Under the pieces are notes generated by a model, which worked only from the letters and a program-made list of their open reading frames with translations, was not told where the DNA came from and searched no databases. Below, in pieces: positions 24,101 through 37,149 of a DNA stretch of 64,000 nucleotides; position 1 is the stretch's first letter; each line of letters starts with the position of its first letter. The translations under genes and the position numbers were made by a program. The DNA lies in assembly GCF_945859685.1 (NCBI RefSeq), contig NC_079148.1, forward strand, positions 137,823,133-137,887,132, written 5' to 3'. The stretch is from Eupeodes corollae. Lineage: Eukaryota > Arthropoda > Insecta > Diptera > Syrphidae.

Positions 24101-27100
24101 CCTGTTTCCTTTATTGGAGTGTTTGTCGAGCATAGCTACAGCACTACAATCTGGTTTTCTGCCATATTGCGAGCCTGTATACAGACGATGCATTTCCCTA
24201 ATTGAACAGACCATCAATCAGGATATGGTAATTTTCTTAACTTTCAATGTGGAATATATTTCTATTTGTTTTAATTTTCAAAAGGCTTGTAAATCAAATC
24301 CAGGATTTGATCAACCAGATAAAGAGCGAATGATTGTGGCACTTGATTTACTATCGGGATTAGCCGAAGGACTTGATGGTCACATTGAGGCATTAGTAGC
24401 AAACAGTAATATAATGCAATTGCTCTATCAATGCATGCAAGACGCACTACCAGAGGTATGTATTTTTGTTTCAAATTAAAACAGCTAAGGGAAAGAATGA
24501 ATGAAAAAAAAACAATATTTCTTTAAAGGTACGACAGTCGTCTTTTGCATTGCTTGGAGACTTGACAAAAGCCTGTTTCCAACACGTCCATCCATTTATG
24601 TCAGACTTTTTCCCAATTTTGGGACAGAACTTAAACCCCGACTTTATTTCGGTGTGCAATAATGCAACATGGGCAATTGGTGAAATTTGCATGAAATTAG
24701 GTATGACGCAACACAAACAATTTATTCACTTCAATTCATTATTAATAAATAATTCTTTAAAATTCTTTTCCTTTTTTTTGATATAGGAGAGGAAACAAGG
24801 CAATACATTCATCTTGTATTAAAAGAACTATTCGTCATAATCAACCGTCCTAATACGCCAAAAACTCTTTTGGAGAACACAGGTAAGCTCCATAAAATGT
24901 CAACAATTCATAAATAAATTATGTAACTTACAACATATATACTGTGTTATAATTATTTTATTTTATAAAACGTGTTTCACAATTATTTATATTTGTTAAC
25001 TGTTTGGTTTTGTTTGAAACAGGTCATCTGGTTAATTAATGTTATTATTATAATATCAAATGAAAAATGTGTACAAAAAAAAGGAACCAACTTTTTAATT
25101 CATTTTTGAATATTCTAACAGATAATTCGCGTAAATAGTAAACATAATTTTAGTAAAATCAATTTTTTTCCTTTATTTATATTTATAGTTAAAAAAAATA
25201 ACTGTTTTGTTATCAAAGAAAAATCAAAAACTAAGATATATATTTTTTATCATAAATATGTTGTTTGTTTAATTTTATGTGATATTTTTATGTATATACA
25301 TATTATTTTCTTTCTTTTTGTTGTTTTTAGCTATAACAATCGGTCGTCTAGGTTATGTGTGCCCCGTTGAAGTGGCTCCTTATTTGCCAGAATTTGTACG
25401 ACAGTGGTGTGTAACAATTTCTAATTATTTTTTTATTTTTGTCTCATATTATATTTTATTGTGTATTAATTTTGTTTGATATTTAATTTTTAAAATTTCA
25501 TAATTCTAACACATAACAAAACAAACACTTTGATGAATGCACTTTTTCCCTTGTTTTCCTTCCTTTATAAACTTTTTTTTTTGTTGTGTAAACTGTTTGA
25601 AAGTTTTGTGTTCCATTTTCTTGAATTGTAGATGCAATTCAATTTCTTTTTAAAAAAATAGTTAGTTTATTAAACAATGTAAAAGTGAATTCCGAAGAAA
25701 GAACAAGAAAGCCAAACAAATAATTATATTTTAAATATATTTTACTACGCCTAGAATTCAACATAGTTCAGGAGAAATAGATTTTCACTTCAAAGAAACT
25801 CAGACAAAGCTGATTTTTGGCTCAGCGCTTTATTTATACGCCCTAAAATAAAAAGGAAAAGTAAGGGGATCTTAAAGTTAGTCAAATATACTTTATTGCA
25901 AATTAATTTTGATAAATGTAGGTTCATGTACAAAAAACATCATAACCATTTTTAAATGTTAAAACTTAGATATGTTCCAAGAAAGAGTGGGTAGGTGAAA
26001 ATGTGAACTGCACCAACCACTATTAAGATGGTCATCCCATGTGACAGCCTGTATTTTAAGGAATTTTTAGGATTTTTTTACTACCAGTAAATAGATACAA
26101 CTTCATTAAGTTTATTATCATTTATTAACATAGTTCGAGAGCATAAATATTGTAAAGAACACGAGTTACACCGGTGTGAACAAATCCACCTGGAAAAAAT
26201 GGGCTCGCACTTCCTCCCCTCCACGATTGCGGCTGATTGGCTTAGGTTAGGTTAGGTAAGGGTAAAATCCACACACTTAGGCCAAGCGAAAGGCCCATTG
26301 TGATACCACATGAATCTAGAGAATTACTTCTCACTAGTCGAACCATTTTGAGCTTTTTATAAAGCGAAGAAGATATTTTATATCCTTTTTAGCTGGTTCA
26401 CTGGGATTATCAAAAAAGTAGTCCCCCAGATGAAGTTTGCGTCTGAGTGAAAGAGCAGGGAAAGTGCAGAGGAGAAGAGAGATTGTTTTCTCTTCTTCTT
26501 CGTCCATCCAGCTCCTACAGAAGTCATTTGAGGCTACACCAAGTCGTATTGCGTGTCTGCCTATAAGATAGTGTCCCGTAAGGACACCTATTAGGGAGCT
26601 AATATGAAGTCTGCTTTAAGATAACAAGTCTTTAGAGCGCTTTAGGTCCATATGAGTTTTGTCGCTGCGCATGTTGGTAAATTGTGACATCTAGAATTTG
26701 CTATCGAAAAAGCTGTTTCTTTTAGCATAAGTTTACATGTAGCTATCGGTATACTCATCATCTCCCTTTCAGGTAAAATAGGTATGACGGTTCCATTTTT
26801 AGCGAGTTCATCGGCTCTGCAATTTCCTGTGATGTCTCTGTGGCCCGGCACCCAACAGAGGTGAATGTTAAATTGCTGCGCCATCTCCATAAGAGACGAT
26901 CGACAATCGAGGGCCGTTAAAGACTTGGTTGAGACACCGTCAAGGGATTTGATAGCAGCCTGACTGTCAGAGAAGATGCAGATATCAGAAGTTGATATCA
27001 CGTTTTCTCTTAGCCAGGAGAGAACCTCTTAAATCGCTAAAATTTCCGCTTGAAAGACGCTACAATGATTAGGGAGGCGGAATGAGATGCTTAGATTAAG

Positions 27101-29522
27101 CTTTTCTGAGTACACACCACAACCAACTCCCTCATTTGTCTTGGATCCATTTGCTTATCTAAAACAAAAAAAGTAAACGTCGTTTTAATTTGTGAGCCTA
27201 AATGCATAGAATGAACTATCATCAAATGAATATACCAAAAATTGGACTTTTGGGAGACATTTGAAAAAAAAAGTCGCGAATTTTTGCTTGTCGATAGTTT
27301 ATTCTATGCGTTTACATGTGCTGAATTCAACCCAACAAGTTTCAAGTCATTCGGTCAAGCCGTTTTTGAGATACGATGGAGGAAAGTTTGAAAAACACAG
27401 TTTTGAGAAAAACTCGACTAAAGTTTCAAGTCTTCTTCAATCGGCGATGTCTGGTCCATTGAGTATTCCTTCCTCTTCTTCTTGAAGCTCTTTCAAAGCA
27501 GATTGTTCAGGTCTTCAATCAATTCTGGCTTGTTTAACAGCATCACTTACGCGCCGCTCAGATCGTGAAATTCGCTTTTCATTACGTTTCTCAACATAAG
27601 TATGGGCTTCGCGGCCTTTAGGGCATTCCATAACCGACATTACTTTCAAATTACCTTCAAAACCTTCATTAAAGATTTCCTGAATAACTTTATCAGTAAG
27701 TTTACCTGGTCCTTTTCCACCAATTCTTTTATTTGTTTTATCTTTTTTAACGGCGCGACGTAGTATCTTTAAAACTACTACGAATTTTGAAAAATCCCTT
27801 TACTACCGTATTCTAGAAACTAGCAATTTATGAACGAAAAATCGATTTTTTGAACCCATCACATGGGATGACCCTCTTAAGTGCTGCAGAAGTCAGTTTA
27901 CGAGCATATTCTAGGCAGAAGTAAATATTGGAAATGCACTACAAAAACAAAAAATGTTGCCATCAGGTTAAGCTATAAGCTTATATTCAATCAACTAAAA
28001 ACTGGTGTATGGCATTGGCAGACTAAATGAGCTGGGCAAGAACAATAACGTCTAACTTTATTTGGTACAGGGTACTCTAAAGTCTAGGGCAAAGAAGTGA
28101 TAATTCACCAGTGACAGATATTTGGGACATTCCAAAATAAGGAACAATTATCTATGGAGGGCACACTGCCGTATGAGCATTCTTATTGGCAACAGTGAAT
28201 CTTTAGCCCAATTATCAATTATTGAAAGATTTGGAGAAAAACGGCCAAGAAAATGGGTTTCAGTTCATTTACTCAAAAGTGCAATAAATTTGGTGAAGAA
28301 TAAACATTTGTTCAAACATAAAACAACCGTTTTCTGCAAATCTGTCAACTTTAAGACAAATAAATTTGGTTTATATTTTTTTGAGCTACAAATTTCAACT
28401 TTACAACTTAAAAAAAAAAACATCTTAAAGTAATTTCTAAAAAAGTTTAATTGATCCCTTTTCCCCCAAGGAATATAAGAGGCGATAAAAACGTATAAAT
28501 CAATCTCTCCAGCAAAATTCAGTTTGGCTTAATTTTTTCGAAGTAAGTCTATTTTTGGTCTTATTTTCCTCGGTTAACATCTGACGGAAAGATTAGAAAA
28601 ATGATAAATGTATCTAAGGGTTATATATTAGAGAGTAAGCAAACAGATGAGGATTTTAGTCTACGTGACAATTGGGTACGTCCTGAAGTATCTAGTTAAA
28701 AGTACAGAAATAGTACGGTTAAACGTTGCCGCGTGTTTTCCCAGTTCAATATTCGTTAAAAATAAAATAAGTGAAATCGATAAGTTTTACTCTCTTTGGT
28801 ATTGTTAAATCTTTCTGTAAACTTGCACAAACTCATCACGTAAGAAAACAATTGTTAATCTGTGTTCTAGGGTAAATTTGCCACTATTCTAAAGCAAAAC
28901 TAACTTTGTTACGTGTGTATGTACCTTGGATAAAATTCATGTGTCAAAAAACAAACTTAACTTATCTCAAAGATGACTAGTAGATAGTTATTCGTAAATT
29001 TTGTTAAATATCTCTCAGTTTCTGTAAATGTCCCTTTTTCCTTCTTTTGTTTTATTTTTTTTTGTTGTTTTGTTACTGTCCAAAAATTAATGTTTGAAAA
29101 ACAAAAAATGAAATATTTAATTTTAGAACAATCGAAATCGACTTTTATTTTAATAAACATTACTTTATTTTAACTTATTTAGGTGCACATCTTTGCGTCA
29201 TATAAGAGACAATGATGAAAAGGATTCTGCTTTCCGTGGAATGTGTCACATGATTACAGTGCATCCGGCTGGAGTGGTACCCGATTTTATCTTCTTCTGT
29301 GATGCTATTGCATCATGGGTAAATCCCCCGGCAGATCTTCATCAAATGATACAGAAGGTAATTTATATTCAATTAAATTTTATCATTTTATTTCAAATCG
29401 TTTTTCTTTGTTAGATTCTTCATGGATTCAAAACACAAGTCGGGGAAGAAAATTGGCGTAGATTTGTCGATCAATTCCCCCCAAATCTGTCTGAACGTCT
29501 TGTTGCAATGTACAGTATCTAA
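18174..29522 (+). CDS. Tnpo: Transportin (karyopherin beta-2, TNPO1/2)
   Basis: Nuclear import receptor of the importin-beta family that carries PY-NLS/M9 cargoes such as hnRNPs and ribosomal proteins, released by Ran-GTP. Nine coding exons: 18174-18272, 22368-22883, 22956-24227, 24285-24455, 24529-24700, 24787-24882, 25331-25406, 29183-29357, 29415-29522. All borders are GT/AG and phases join: 894 residues (human TNPO1 898). Near-identical runs with the human protein include QYPDFNNYLIYVLTKLKSED, PTRSLSGLILKNN, RKCSAAALDVLANV, AEGCMQGMIPHLPELIP and SDKKALVRSITCWTLSRYA; the protein ends MYSI. The acidic H8 loop (about residues 355-375, rich in D/E) that couples Ran binding to cargo release is present. 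The rest is HEAT repeats. Intron 1 (4.1 kb) and intron 7 (3.8 kb) hold transposons; the others are 57-450 bp. Confidence 0.97.
20326..22172 (-). mobile_element. Non-LTR retrotransposon, 5'-truncated, in Tnpo intron 1, with target-site duplication
   Basis: Minus-strand RT with blocks in order: NPWFDDECRQANAAKQ (about 22040), PDEWNLSIVCPIHKKGDPLN (about 21580), QCGFRPGKSTIDQIFTLR, DFKAAYDSIYREELYRAMS, GFRQVDALSCGFSNI (G lost from the usual RQGD), YADDIDIII (about 21080), DFVYLGTAINTDND, and a tail RLRWLGHIERID...GRRSRGRPRLWW (about 20450). Frameshifts near 21060 and elsewhere make it inactive. TCTCACTTTAATATC occurs at 20311-20325 and again at 22173-22187, a 15-bp target-site duplication that fixes both ends. 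The 3' end on the minus strand is a (TAAG)n tail. The endonuclease is missing, as expected from 5' truncation. The clade is not resolved; the tail resembles RTE-type families. Confidence 0.92.
26220..27150 (-). mobile_element. LINE relic with RNase H domain, nested in the Kolobok-like element
   Basis: Minus strand: GSKTNEGVGCGVYSEK (about 27120) begins the RNase H, then ISTSDICIFSDSQAAIKSL and HLCWVPGHRDITGNCRADEL (about 26830), covering the D-E-D-H signature region. The post-RNase H tail reads GVLTGHYLIGRHAIRLGVAS and FCRSWMDEEEEKTISLLLC (about 26500), as in R1/I/Outcast-type elements. At least one stop and a frameshift interrupt it. The RT and endonuclease are absent (5' truncated). The relic ends at 26242-26262 in a short TTAGGT repeat. 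Confidence 0.87.
27528..27790 (-). pseudogene. Transposase fragment, Kolobok/Mutator-like family
   Basis: One open minus-strand frame of about 87 residues with RAVKKDKTNKRIGGKGPGKL near 27770-27700, followed by SVMECPKGREAHTYVEKRNE and RISRSERRVSDAVKQARI. The first part matches the IGGKGRLTD..ID block of the insect transposase family, the second its C-terminal RxxxAER..KEAR segment. The middle several hundred residues are missing, so it is an internal-deletion product. Assignment is from memory of the family pattern and needs a profile search. Confidence 0.6.
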
Positions 29523-32500
29523 ACAAAAATGCTTTGCATCCTTCTCAATCCTAATATAACATCAACAACAACAAGGTAATAGAAGAAACAGCATCTGTTA
29601 AAATATTGTTAACAAAATTATTCATAAAAAAATACACTGAAGTTAAATTTTAAGAAAAGTTTAAAAAAAAAACAAGTTAAAAGAGTCTTAAAAAAAACAC
29701 ATCCATTCTTAACACAAGACCCTATACATACATACATATATATATATATAATAATTAATTAATTAACATGTGTAAAATATAATAAGTAAGTTTATATTTA
29801 TCAGAGAATAATTGAAAGAAAAAAAAATACTACTAAATTGGAAATGGATGGTCTCTCTTGATATTTAAACAAAATAAATATCAACATTAATAATTTAAGC
29901 AATCCATAAAAACCACATAGGATATGGGAGGCATAAAGTGTGTAATAAAAAAAAAGTGTAAAAACTTTTATTTGAAGGAAAACAAAACAAAAATATTAAA
30001 TAAGAAAAAGGTTTCTTCTCCTTAGGTCTCTTTTATCTATTCTTCATCAAAATAAGGACAAAGAAATAACAAATAAATAAAACTATAAACACCACTATAA
30101 CTAAAAATAATAATAATTAATCGTATTTTCATTCCCCTCTCTCTCTTTCATGACTTTGTGTATGGCAAAATTATTTTATTTTTTTAAGGAATTTTTCGTG
30201 GTCAGTTAAAATGCAATTCTTCTTTATTTTTTATAAAAATGAATCAGGCGTAATCTGTTTCATTGTGTATGCAATAATTTAAGCTTTTTTATTTAAGTAT
30301 ACTTATTTTGCTGTAGGATAGGATTTTGAATTTCAAAGCTTAATGAATGTTGAATTTTTGGTCTACCACGATTAATACTTATGGCTTTTCAAATAAATAA
30401 AGGTTCGTTAAGGGGTTGACGTTTTGGCACTAAACAAAAAATTGACTTCATATTGGTTGTTGGAAATGTATTTTATCTAATTAACATAATTCATTTTAAA
30501 TTTGATATCCTTTTACGAATATGTTTCAAATCACATAAAATTAAAAAAGAAAATCCTTAAAAATGTGTCATTTAAAATGGCGTCACTAAATCTAATGGAA
30601 TTAAATAAAATTAATTACTGGAAAATAATAATAAAGCGCTAAATTTAATGAACATATGACAGCATATAACATTTAACTTATTAGATTTTTTTTAATGAAT
30701 TTTTGTCCCCGGACTCACATATGACGGAGTTTTTGAAAATTAACTCTTTGTCAATAACTACATGTAAAAAACTACTCAAGTTAGTCGCGTCACTACGGTT
30801 CATAATTAAAATAAAAAACGACATATTTATTTCTTAGTCTGAATTTTCCAAAAATGATTGCCATGAATTTTTTTGAAAAAGCATACATTTTTAAATTAAT
30901 AGGTAACAATTTTAAATTTAAGAAAAAATGTTCCCTCTATTGAATAAAACAAAAACTCACGTCAACTTCTCCAAATTGAAATAAAAGATTTCCAATAACC
31001 AGGTCCTTCAAATCAAAAAAAATAAAAACATAAAATAATTTTAAGAACTTAAATTCTAATATATTTAAATAAGCCATCACATTTATATTTCAAATCATTT
31101 TCATTGGGGCTTTATCAATAAAAAAAAAAAACATTAAAACATCATCAATGTATTCCTTTTTATGATAGGGTTTAACAATTTTAAGAAAATAATATCTTAT
31201 TTTATTCTTAATTTCAAATTTATTGTTTAGGGTAGATTTAAGTTCCGCGTGTTGATATTTCGTCGGGTTCGCGTCGCGTTTTTAAACAAATTAAAATAAA
31301 GAAAAATAAACATAACATCAAACACAAATATTGAATATTTCATTTTTATTATCAAAAAGAAAAGAAATTAATAAACAATAAAAAATAAAAGAAATTATGA
31401 ATTAACTAATAATTTACTTTATTGAGTAGTGCCATTAGAGATTTAAAGAATTAACAAAATTTAGCACCAGACCAGATAGAGATATTTCTGATATTAATTA
31501 TATCATCAACTATTAGCAATGAGATTTAAATAAAAATATAAGAGTTAAATTAAAGAAAAAAAAAAACAAAACAAAGTAATAACAAAAGAAAAAAAAAGAA
31601 ATCACAAAAACTTGTTGAAATAAATGAAGACTGAAAATTTCCTTTTTGTACAAATTAAAATTAAAAAAAAAAAAGAAAAGAAAATAGATTAAACAAAATA
31701 TGAAACAAATATACTTAAATATTTAAAATAAAAAAAAAATTATTAACATTTTTTTAATCAATTTAGATATTAGTTGTTTTTTATACAGACAAGGGATTTT
31801 CTTTTATCATTTTTATCTTTTTTCTATCCTATGACGAACTTTGTGTAGAAAAGATATAAAAACATCCAAAGAAAAAAAAAATATATATAATAACAAAAAA
31901 TGATAATAAAATTGAAATATTTGATTTTTGTTTAAATAATATAATAAAATAATAATAATAATCGCGTTTCTCCGTTCTCGTTTCTCTCTCTCTCGTGTTT
32001 TATATATCTCGCGTATCGCGTCGTCGTAATAAATGAATAAAATTTACACTTATATAATTAAATAAAACAAAGAAAAAAGAATATATATATGTATATTAAA
32101 TCTAAACAAAATAACAAAAACAAAAAAAAACAAATGAAAACTGTCGTGTGATCATATTGTGGTACCAAATTAGTATTATTGTAACATTTAAATGTATTTT
32201 TATTTGTTTATTTTTCCTTTAACTAAAATAACAGCAAAAAGTAAAGCAAAACAAACAAATTAAATATAAATCTATAATGATCAACATCCAAATTAATTTA
32301 TTTATAAACAAACAAAAAAAAAAACTAAACTAAAAAATAGTAAATCTCACAAATCAATATTCTTTGACCAGCTTTTTTATTTTGTTACACTAATTTTTCT
32401 CAATGTTAATTTTGTTTTATTAATTTATTCTAATTTATAGAATGTCTGAATATTATATATACGTTTTTATATTGAAAACAAGTTAAATTTTAATTTACCA

Positions 32501-35500
32501 ACTATACAATTTAAATTAAATTATTTGTTTTAGGAAATAAAAATAACAAAACAAAACAAAGATACGTTGTACATTATCAAATTAAAACAAAAATCAAAAC
32601 TATAATAAAACAAACAAACTAATTAAAATCAAGTAACTTATTTGGGGAACTATTATCGTCGTGTTCGGTTTCGTGTTGTCGTCGTCATCGGGTTCAATAT
32701 GGACTTCCGCCCCAGGGTCCCAATTCAAATGAAAATAATTAATAATAAAAAAATAATGTAATAATATCGCGCGTTTCGTTATAAAATTAATAATTTATCG
32801 CTGATTTAATCTACTTTTATGTGAACTATTCTTTTTTTTGTCAAAAGGAAATTGTATTCATCTCTGTTTAAAAAAAATAAAAAAAAAACTGGATCTATAA
32901 CTTAAATATAAGTAATTTAAATAAAACAAAAACTTAAACAAAATCAATAAGAAAAGAAAATTTGCAATATAAACAAAAATATCTATATTTGTATAATGTG
33001 TTTTACAGATGACTATATATTTTTATATAAAATAGGTATCCTATTACAGGAGTTTAAATTTAAGAGAAAAACTTATTAAAAAATAAAATTCATTGATATG
33101 TACCACCAAAAACAATTATTAAAGACAAAATGTCCAGTTGAAAGAATGTATGTTTTTGTTCCTAATATTCATCATAAACAAAACAAAAAACAGCAAATCT
33201 CATCTTTAAAATTAATATCCAAAGAAATATAATTTCCTTTTGACAAAAAAAAGATGAAAAACTTGAGTAGAAAAACAGCTTAATCAATAAAAAACAATTA
33301 TATTTTTAGAGACTTTATATGAAAAAATTAAACTTTGATGTTTTGATCAGCATTATTTTTAAACAAAATTATAAGCAAAATAAATTTTAACCAAGGACAG
33401 ACATTTAAACTGATCCACAATTTTTAGTTTATCGTTTTTTGTTTTACAAGTTAACTGACGCTAACATCGCTAATGGTTAAAATATGTGGTTCTACAAAAT
33501 TATGTCTTGTAAGCTTACTTCTTTAATGACCAGTAAATTATATTTTCAAATTACGTTTTGTTAAAAAAGAATTAGTTAAAAAATTATTTCAGTTTGCAAT
33601 GAACAAATATATTTTTTTCATAAATTGCTCTCTAAAAATTAATAAAACTTGATCAAACTTATATTGATATAAAATTTAAAAAAAAATAAAAATTCATAAT
33701 AATACAAAAAATAAATAAACCACAACAAAAAATAAATCGTGATTTCGTATGTACCTAAACCAAATTCGCCGGGAATTTGGTCGCGTCGCGTTTTTTCGCG
33801 TTTTACTCGGGTGATCTTTAACGTTTAAGTAAATTTATTCAAATCAAATTTAGGGTCTAGCGTTTAAAATAATATTCAAGATTAAAATAAATCTAAAAAC
33901 AAAACAAAAAAATTAAACATAATAAGCAAAAAAAGATTCATTAACACAACAACAACTAAAAACAAACAAAAAAATACACTAACATTTAGGGGGAAATTAT
34001 TTAAGTTTTAAATCATTGTTGGTTTTTAAGGTTTTTCATAATTTTTTTCTCTTTTTATATAAGACAGGTTTTTTTTTAATATAATTTTGTTATAGAAAAA
34101 AAATAAAGTTTTATGTTGAAAAAATATATAATTTCAAATACCCTGCATACACAGCTTTCCTCATAAGAAATAAAACAATAACAAAAATAACAGAAAAAAA
34201 ACAAAAATACACATATTTTCCCTTAAATTATTTTTTAATTATTTTTTAACTAAATTAATCATAGCAAATGCTCATCACACAAAATTAAATAAAGTTTAAA
34301 ACTAAAATTTGAATGAGTGAACGTTCAAGTCTGTAGGAATATACCACTTTTTTTTTAAGTTTTGATAGGGCGCTTAAAATGAAGACTATATTGAATTTTA
34401 TGCAAACTAACAATAAAATTATAATAATCTTTAAAAAAAAAATGTTTAAAAAAACAGCTTTTGCCCAAAATATATACATAATTGTTCCTAAATTTTATTT
34501 GTTGTAAATGATACTCTTCCTCTTTATTTATTTTTTCTAAGTTGCCTTACGCTAACTTCCCGTTTAAAATAAATAAGTTGTTTGCTTATATATGCCAAAT
34601 CAAATACTTTAAACAAATTAAATAAAATGTTTTTTCCCTTTTATATTTCTCTGTCATAGTCCTTGCTAACTGTGGTTAGTAATTTTCTATTGTACTATAT
34701 GAGTAGTGTGATCCCTTTTAAAACAAACAATAATCAAATAAAATATGATACTATTTTTGAAACAACATTTTAAACAAATGTTATATTAAAATGATAATAA
34801 TAAAAATAATAATTAAAACAAAAAAAAACTAAAATATTGTAAGTAAAAAAGAAAAAGAAGAAGCTTGATGAGTACTTTATTATACCTACATAATCGAATT
34901 ATCAAACTATGTAATGATATTTGAGTATAACTATAGTTGAGTACTAGCATGTAATATTCACATCTATGTATGTTAAATTATAGAAAACAAAAACAAACAA
35001 GAGAACAAACAAAAAAAAATACAATTAAATTAGTAATTGGCAAAACACAAGCAAGAATATAAACTTAAGAAAATACATAATATAAAAAACAACTAAAGAC
35101 AAAAATTACATGGTTTTTTATTTCATAAAATTTCAAGGAATTCTAGAACTTCGTACTTTACTAAAGGGTTTGCTACATTTTTAGGTAAAACATCTTCACG
35201 AATTAGAATGGTTGAGTTCTGTGTAATATGTCTCCTGAATCTTGACTTTGTTTAAAATGAATAAAAAAGTACTGCTGCAAATATTTTTCAAAATTTGTCT
35301 TGTATTTTGATAAAGTAACAATAAAACACACTTTTAAATATATCTATAAATATTTTTTAAACAGAAAATACCATATTCTTTACTCCAAATTGATATCAAC
35401 TTGAAGATTTTTTTCTTAACTTTGTTCTTTATTTTTACGCCCATGTTCCGAATTTCGATCGAAAGTGAATTGAAATCACTTTTCAATTTCACGTGAAATA

Positions 35501-35879
35501 AAATTTCATGTTCTTCAATTCGATCGAATTCGAAAACTTCGAAATTGCTTCGAACTGTCAGAACTAAAGAATCATACATTTTTATTTTGTTTCTGAAGTA
35601 AAATGTTTGCTGTTTTGAAGATGGATGCAATATTATTATCAATTTTAAGTGAAAAAAGGGAAAAGAATTCAAGAGATAAAATAAGAAAGAAAAAAATATA
35701 TTGGATTTGCTGACACATTTTACGTTTGTGAAAATTATGTACAATTGTTTTAATAAATTAGTTATTTTATATTAAACAAAGACGCTTTTTTATATGTTCT
35801 AAGGGAAATAGAACCTTTTATAATACCTTCTTCAATTCAAAACTTGCTGCAACAATCCGATGCCTAGCAGAAGGAAGCT
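29523..35879. other. AT-rich non-coding desert with TCGCG-word clusters (probable Tnpo 3' UTR plus spacer)
   Basis: More than 6 kb without a credible protein frame, at a guess about 80 percent A+T, full of oligo-A and AAAACAAA runs. Candidate poly(A) hexamers are very frequent, the first at 29873-29878. Against this background small CpG-rich clusters stand out at 31245-31285, 31962-32030, 32655-32712, 32765-32780 and 33765-33815, with shared words such as TCGCGTCGCGTTTTT. Strand is not determined. The two longest frames (34285-34479 and 35334-35744, minus) look like chance in low-complexity DNA. Confidence 0.5.
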
Positions 35880-36087
35880 TTCAAAGATCAATTCACAAAA
35901 TTAAAAAATGTGATTTGAATGCGTTCGAAAAATGGAACAAACCGAAATGCAGAACATACATTTCATCATGTTTGAAAATCCAATTCACGATAACGAATTG
36001 TGGAACACCCAAATTAACTTTCGCAAAGTGTATTCACAGTCTGCGACTAACTACTCTCTAGAGCAGTCGGTTTTATTCTCTATTGAA

Positions 36088-37149
36088 ATGTCTAAGACCT
36101 GCGCTACTTGCAATATTTCAATAAATAAAAGATCTAAAAACATCGAAGTTATTGAGTGTGCCTTATTCTGTGGCCGTGTATTCCATAAAAACTGCGTCGC
36201 TATTTCCGACAGTGATTTTAAATCATTATTAAATCAAAACTTCTTTTGGAAATGCAATTCGTGCGCAAATTTGAATTTCTCATCATTTCTCAATAATTTC
36301 AGTGGTCTCTCTTAGACTGTTCTTGATATAAAAAATGAACTTTCCTCTCTTAAACTACTTCTTAATAGCAGTTCCCCTCCCCGTAAAACAGCAAAAAAAT
36401 CAGAATTAAGTAGTAAAAGTGCAACAACTGAAAAGAATGAGATTCCTTATACTCAATTAACTGATTCAATCTCAATTCCAACATTGCCTCTTTCGTATTC
36501 TACTGCTGCTGCTGCTGCTGCTCGATTACATCCATCAACATCTTCATCAACATCCTCATCATTACCATCATCATCATCTTCATCAACTTCATCATCATCC
36601 TCATCACTATCGTCGTCGTTACCTCCTTCATCATCGTCAACCATAACAAATCCATCAAGTGCCTTTCTACCTACTCTTGTACCTATCAAGGAGATTTCTC
36701 TATATGTCAACAATTATGTACCAAAAAACAACAAAAGTGTGTCAAGAATTAAAAAAATTGTTGGTAGTGACCCTTCTTCACTTTGTGCTCTCCCAAATAT
36801 AAAATGGCTTCATTTGTCAAGATTCGATAAAAATACAAAATCTAGTGACATTGTTGACAGTATTTCTCAAAAAACTAATATTCCAAAGGAAGAGTTAAAA
36901 TGTTATGCTCTCATTAAAAAAGATGCAGATTTATCGACTCTTAAATTCATAACTTTTAAACTGAGTGTACCTACACATAAACTTTCTCTAGTTCTTGACC
37001 CGTCTGTATGGGGTTCCTTTGTGCAAGTAAAAGAATTCATCACACATAAAAAAAGTAGAGAACCCAAACCCAACCCCAACAACAATAAATGCAAATGCAC
37101 CTCCACCTACAAAAACAATATCAACTGCACTTCCATCAACATATATTGA
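36088..37149 (+). pseudogene. LINE ORF1 protein: PHD-like zinc finger, Ser-rich linker, conserved C-domain
   Basis: Starting at MSKTCATCNISINKRSK the frame shows a C-x2-C ... C-x3-C-x4-H-x2-C ... W-x-C-x2-C pattern (residues about 5-55), a PHD-type zinc finger seen in ORF1 of some insect LINEs. A TAG at 36313-36315 interrupts it. Then come a poly-Ala run and a long Ser-Thr stretch (36540-36640), then IKWLHLSRFDKNTKSSDIV, ELKCYALIKKDADLSTLKF and DPSVWGSFVQVKEF (about 36800-37040), the conserved C-terminal domain of these ORF1 proteins. The final residues after SREPKPNPN are probably out of frame through the deletion. It presumably bound LINE RNA. Confidence 0.75.

Larger units (their letters stand above)
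26027..27876. mobile_element. Kolobok-like DNA transposon in Tnpo intron 7
   Basis: Terminal inverted repeats of 18 bp match at 17 positions: GATGGTCATCCCATGTGA at 26027-26044 and the complement of GAGGGTCATCCCATGTGA at 27859-27876. Each is flanked directly by TTAA (26023-26026 and 27877-27880), the duplication typical of piggyBac and Kolobok elements. The only transposase-like remnant (27528-27790, minus) resembles the Kolobok/Mutator-like transposase family and not piggyBac, hence the call. A LINE relic occupies 26220-27150 inside it. An imperfect inverted repeat around GCATAGAATGAACTATC (about 27205 and 27290) lies in its non-coding part. Confidence 0.72.

Noticed and set aside
26242..26262. 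TTAGGT repeat resembling insect telomeric TTAGG
   Set aside because: Only about three units, at the 3' end of a LINE relic inside an intron; flies lack TTAGG telomeres.
28122..28433. 103-residue frame in Transportin intron 7
   Set aside because: No known similarity, Lys-rich low-complexity end, lies in intron sequence with no splice support.
36453..36713. Minus-strand frame rich in Asp and Glu
   Set aside because: Exact antisense of the Ser-rich linker of the LINE ORF1 (TCA/TCATCA codons); a shadow.
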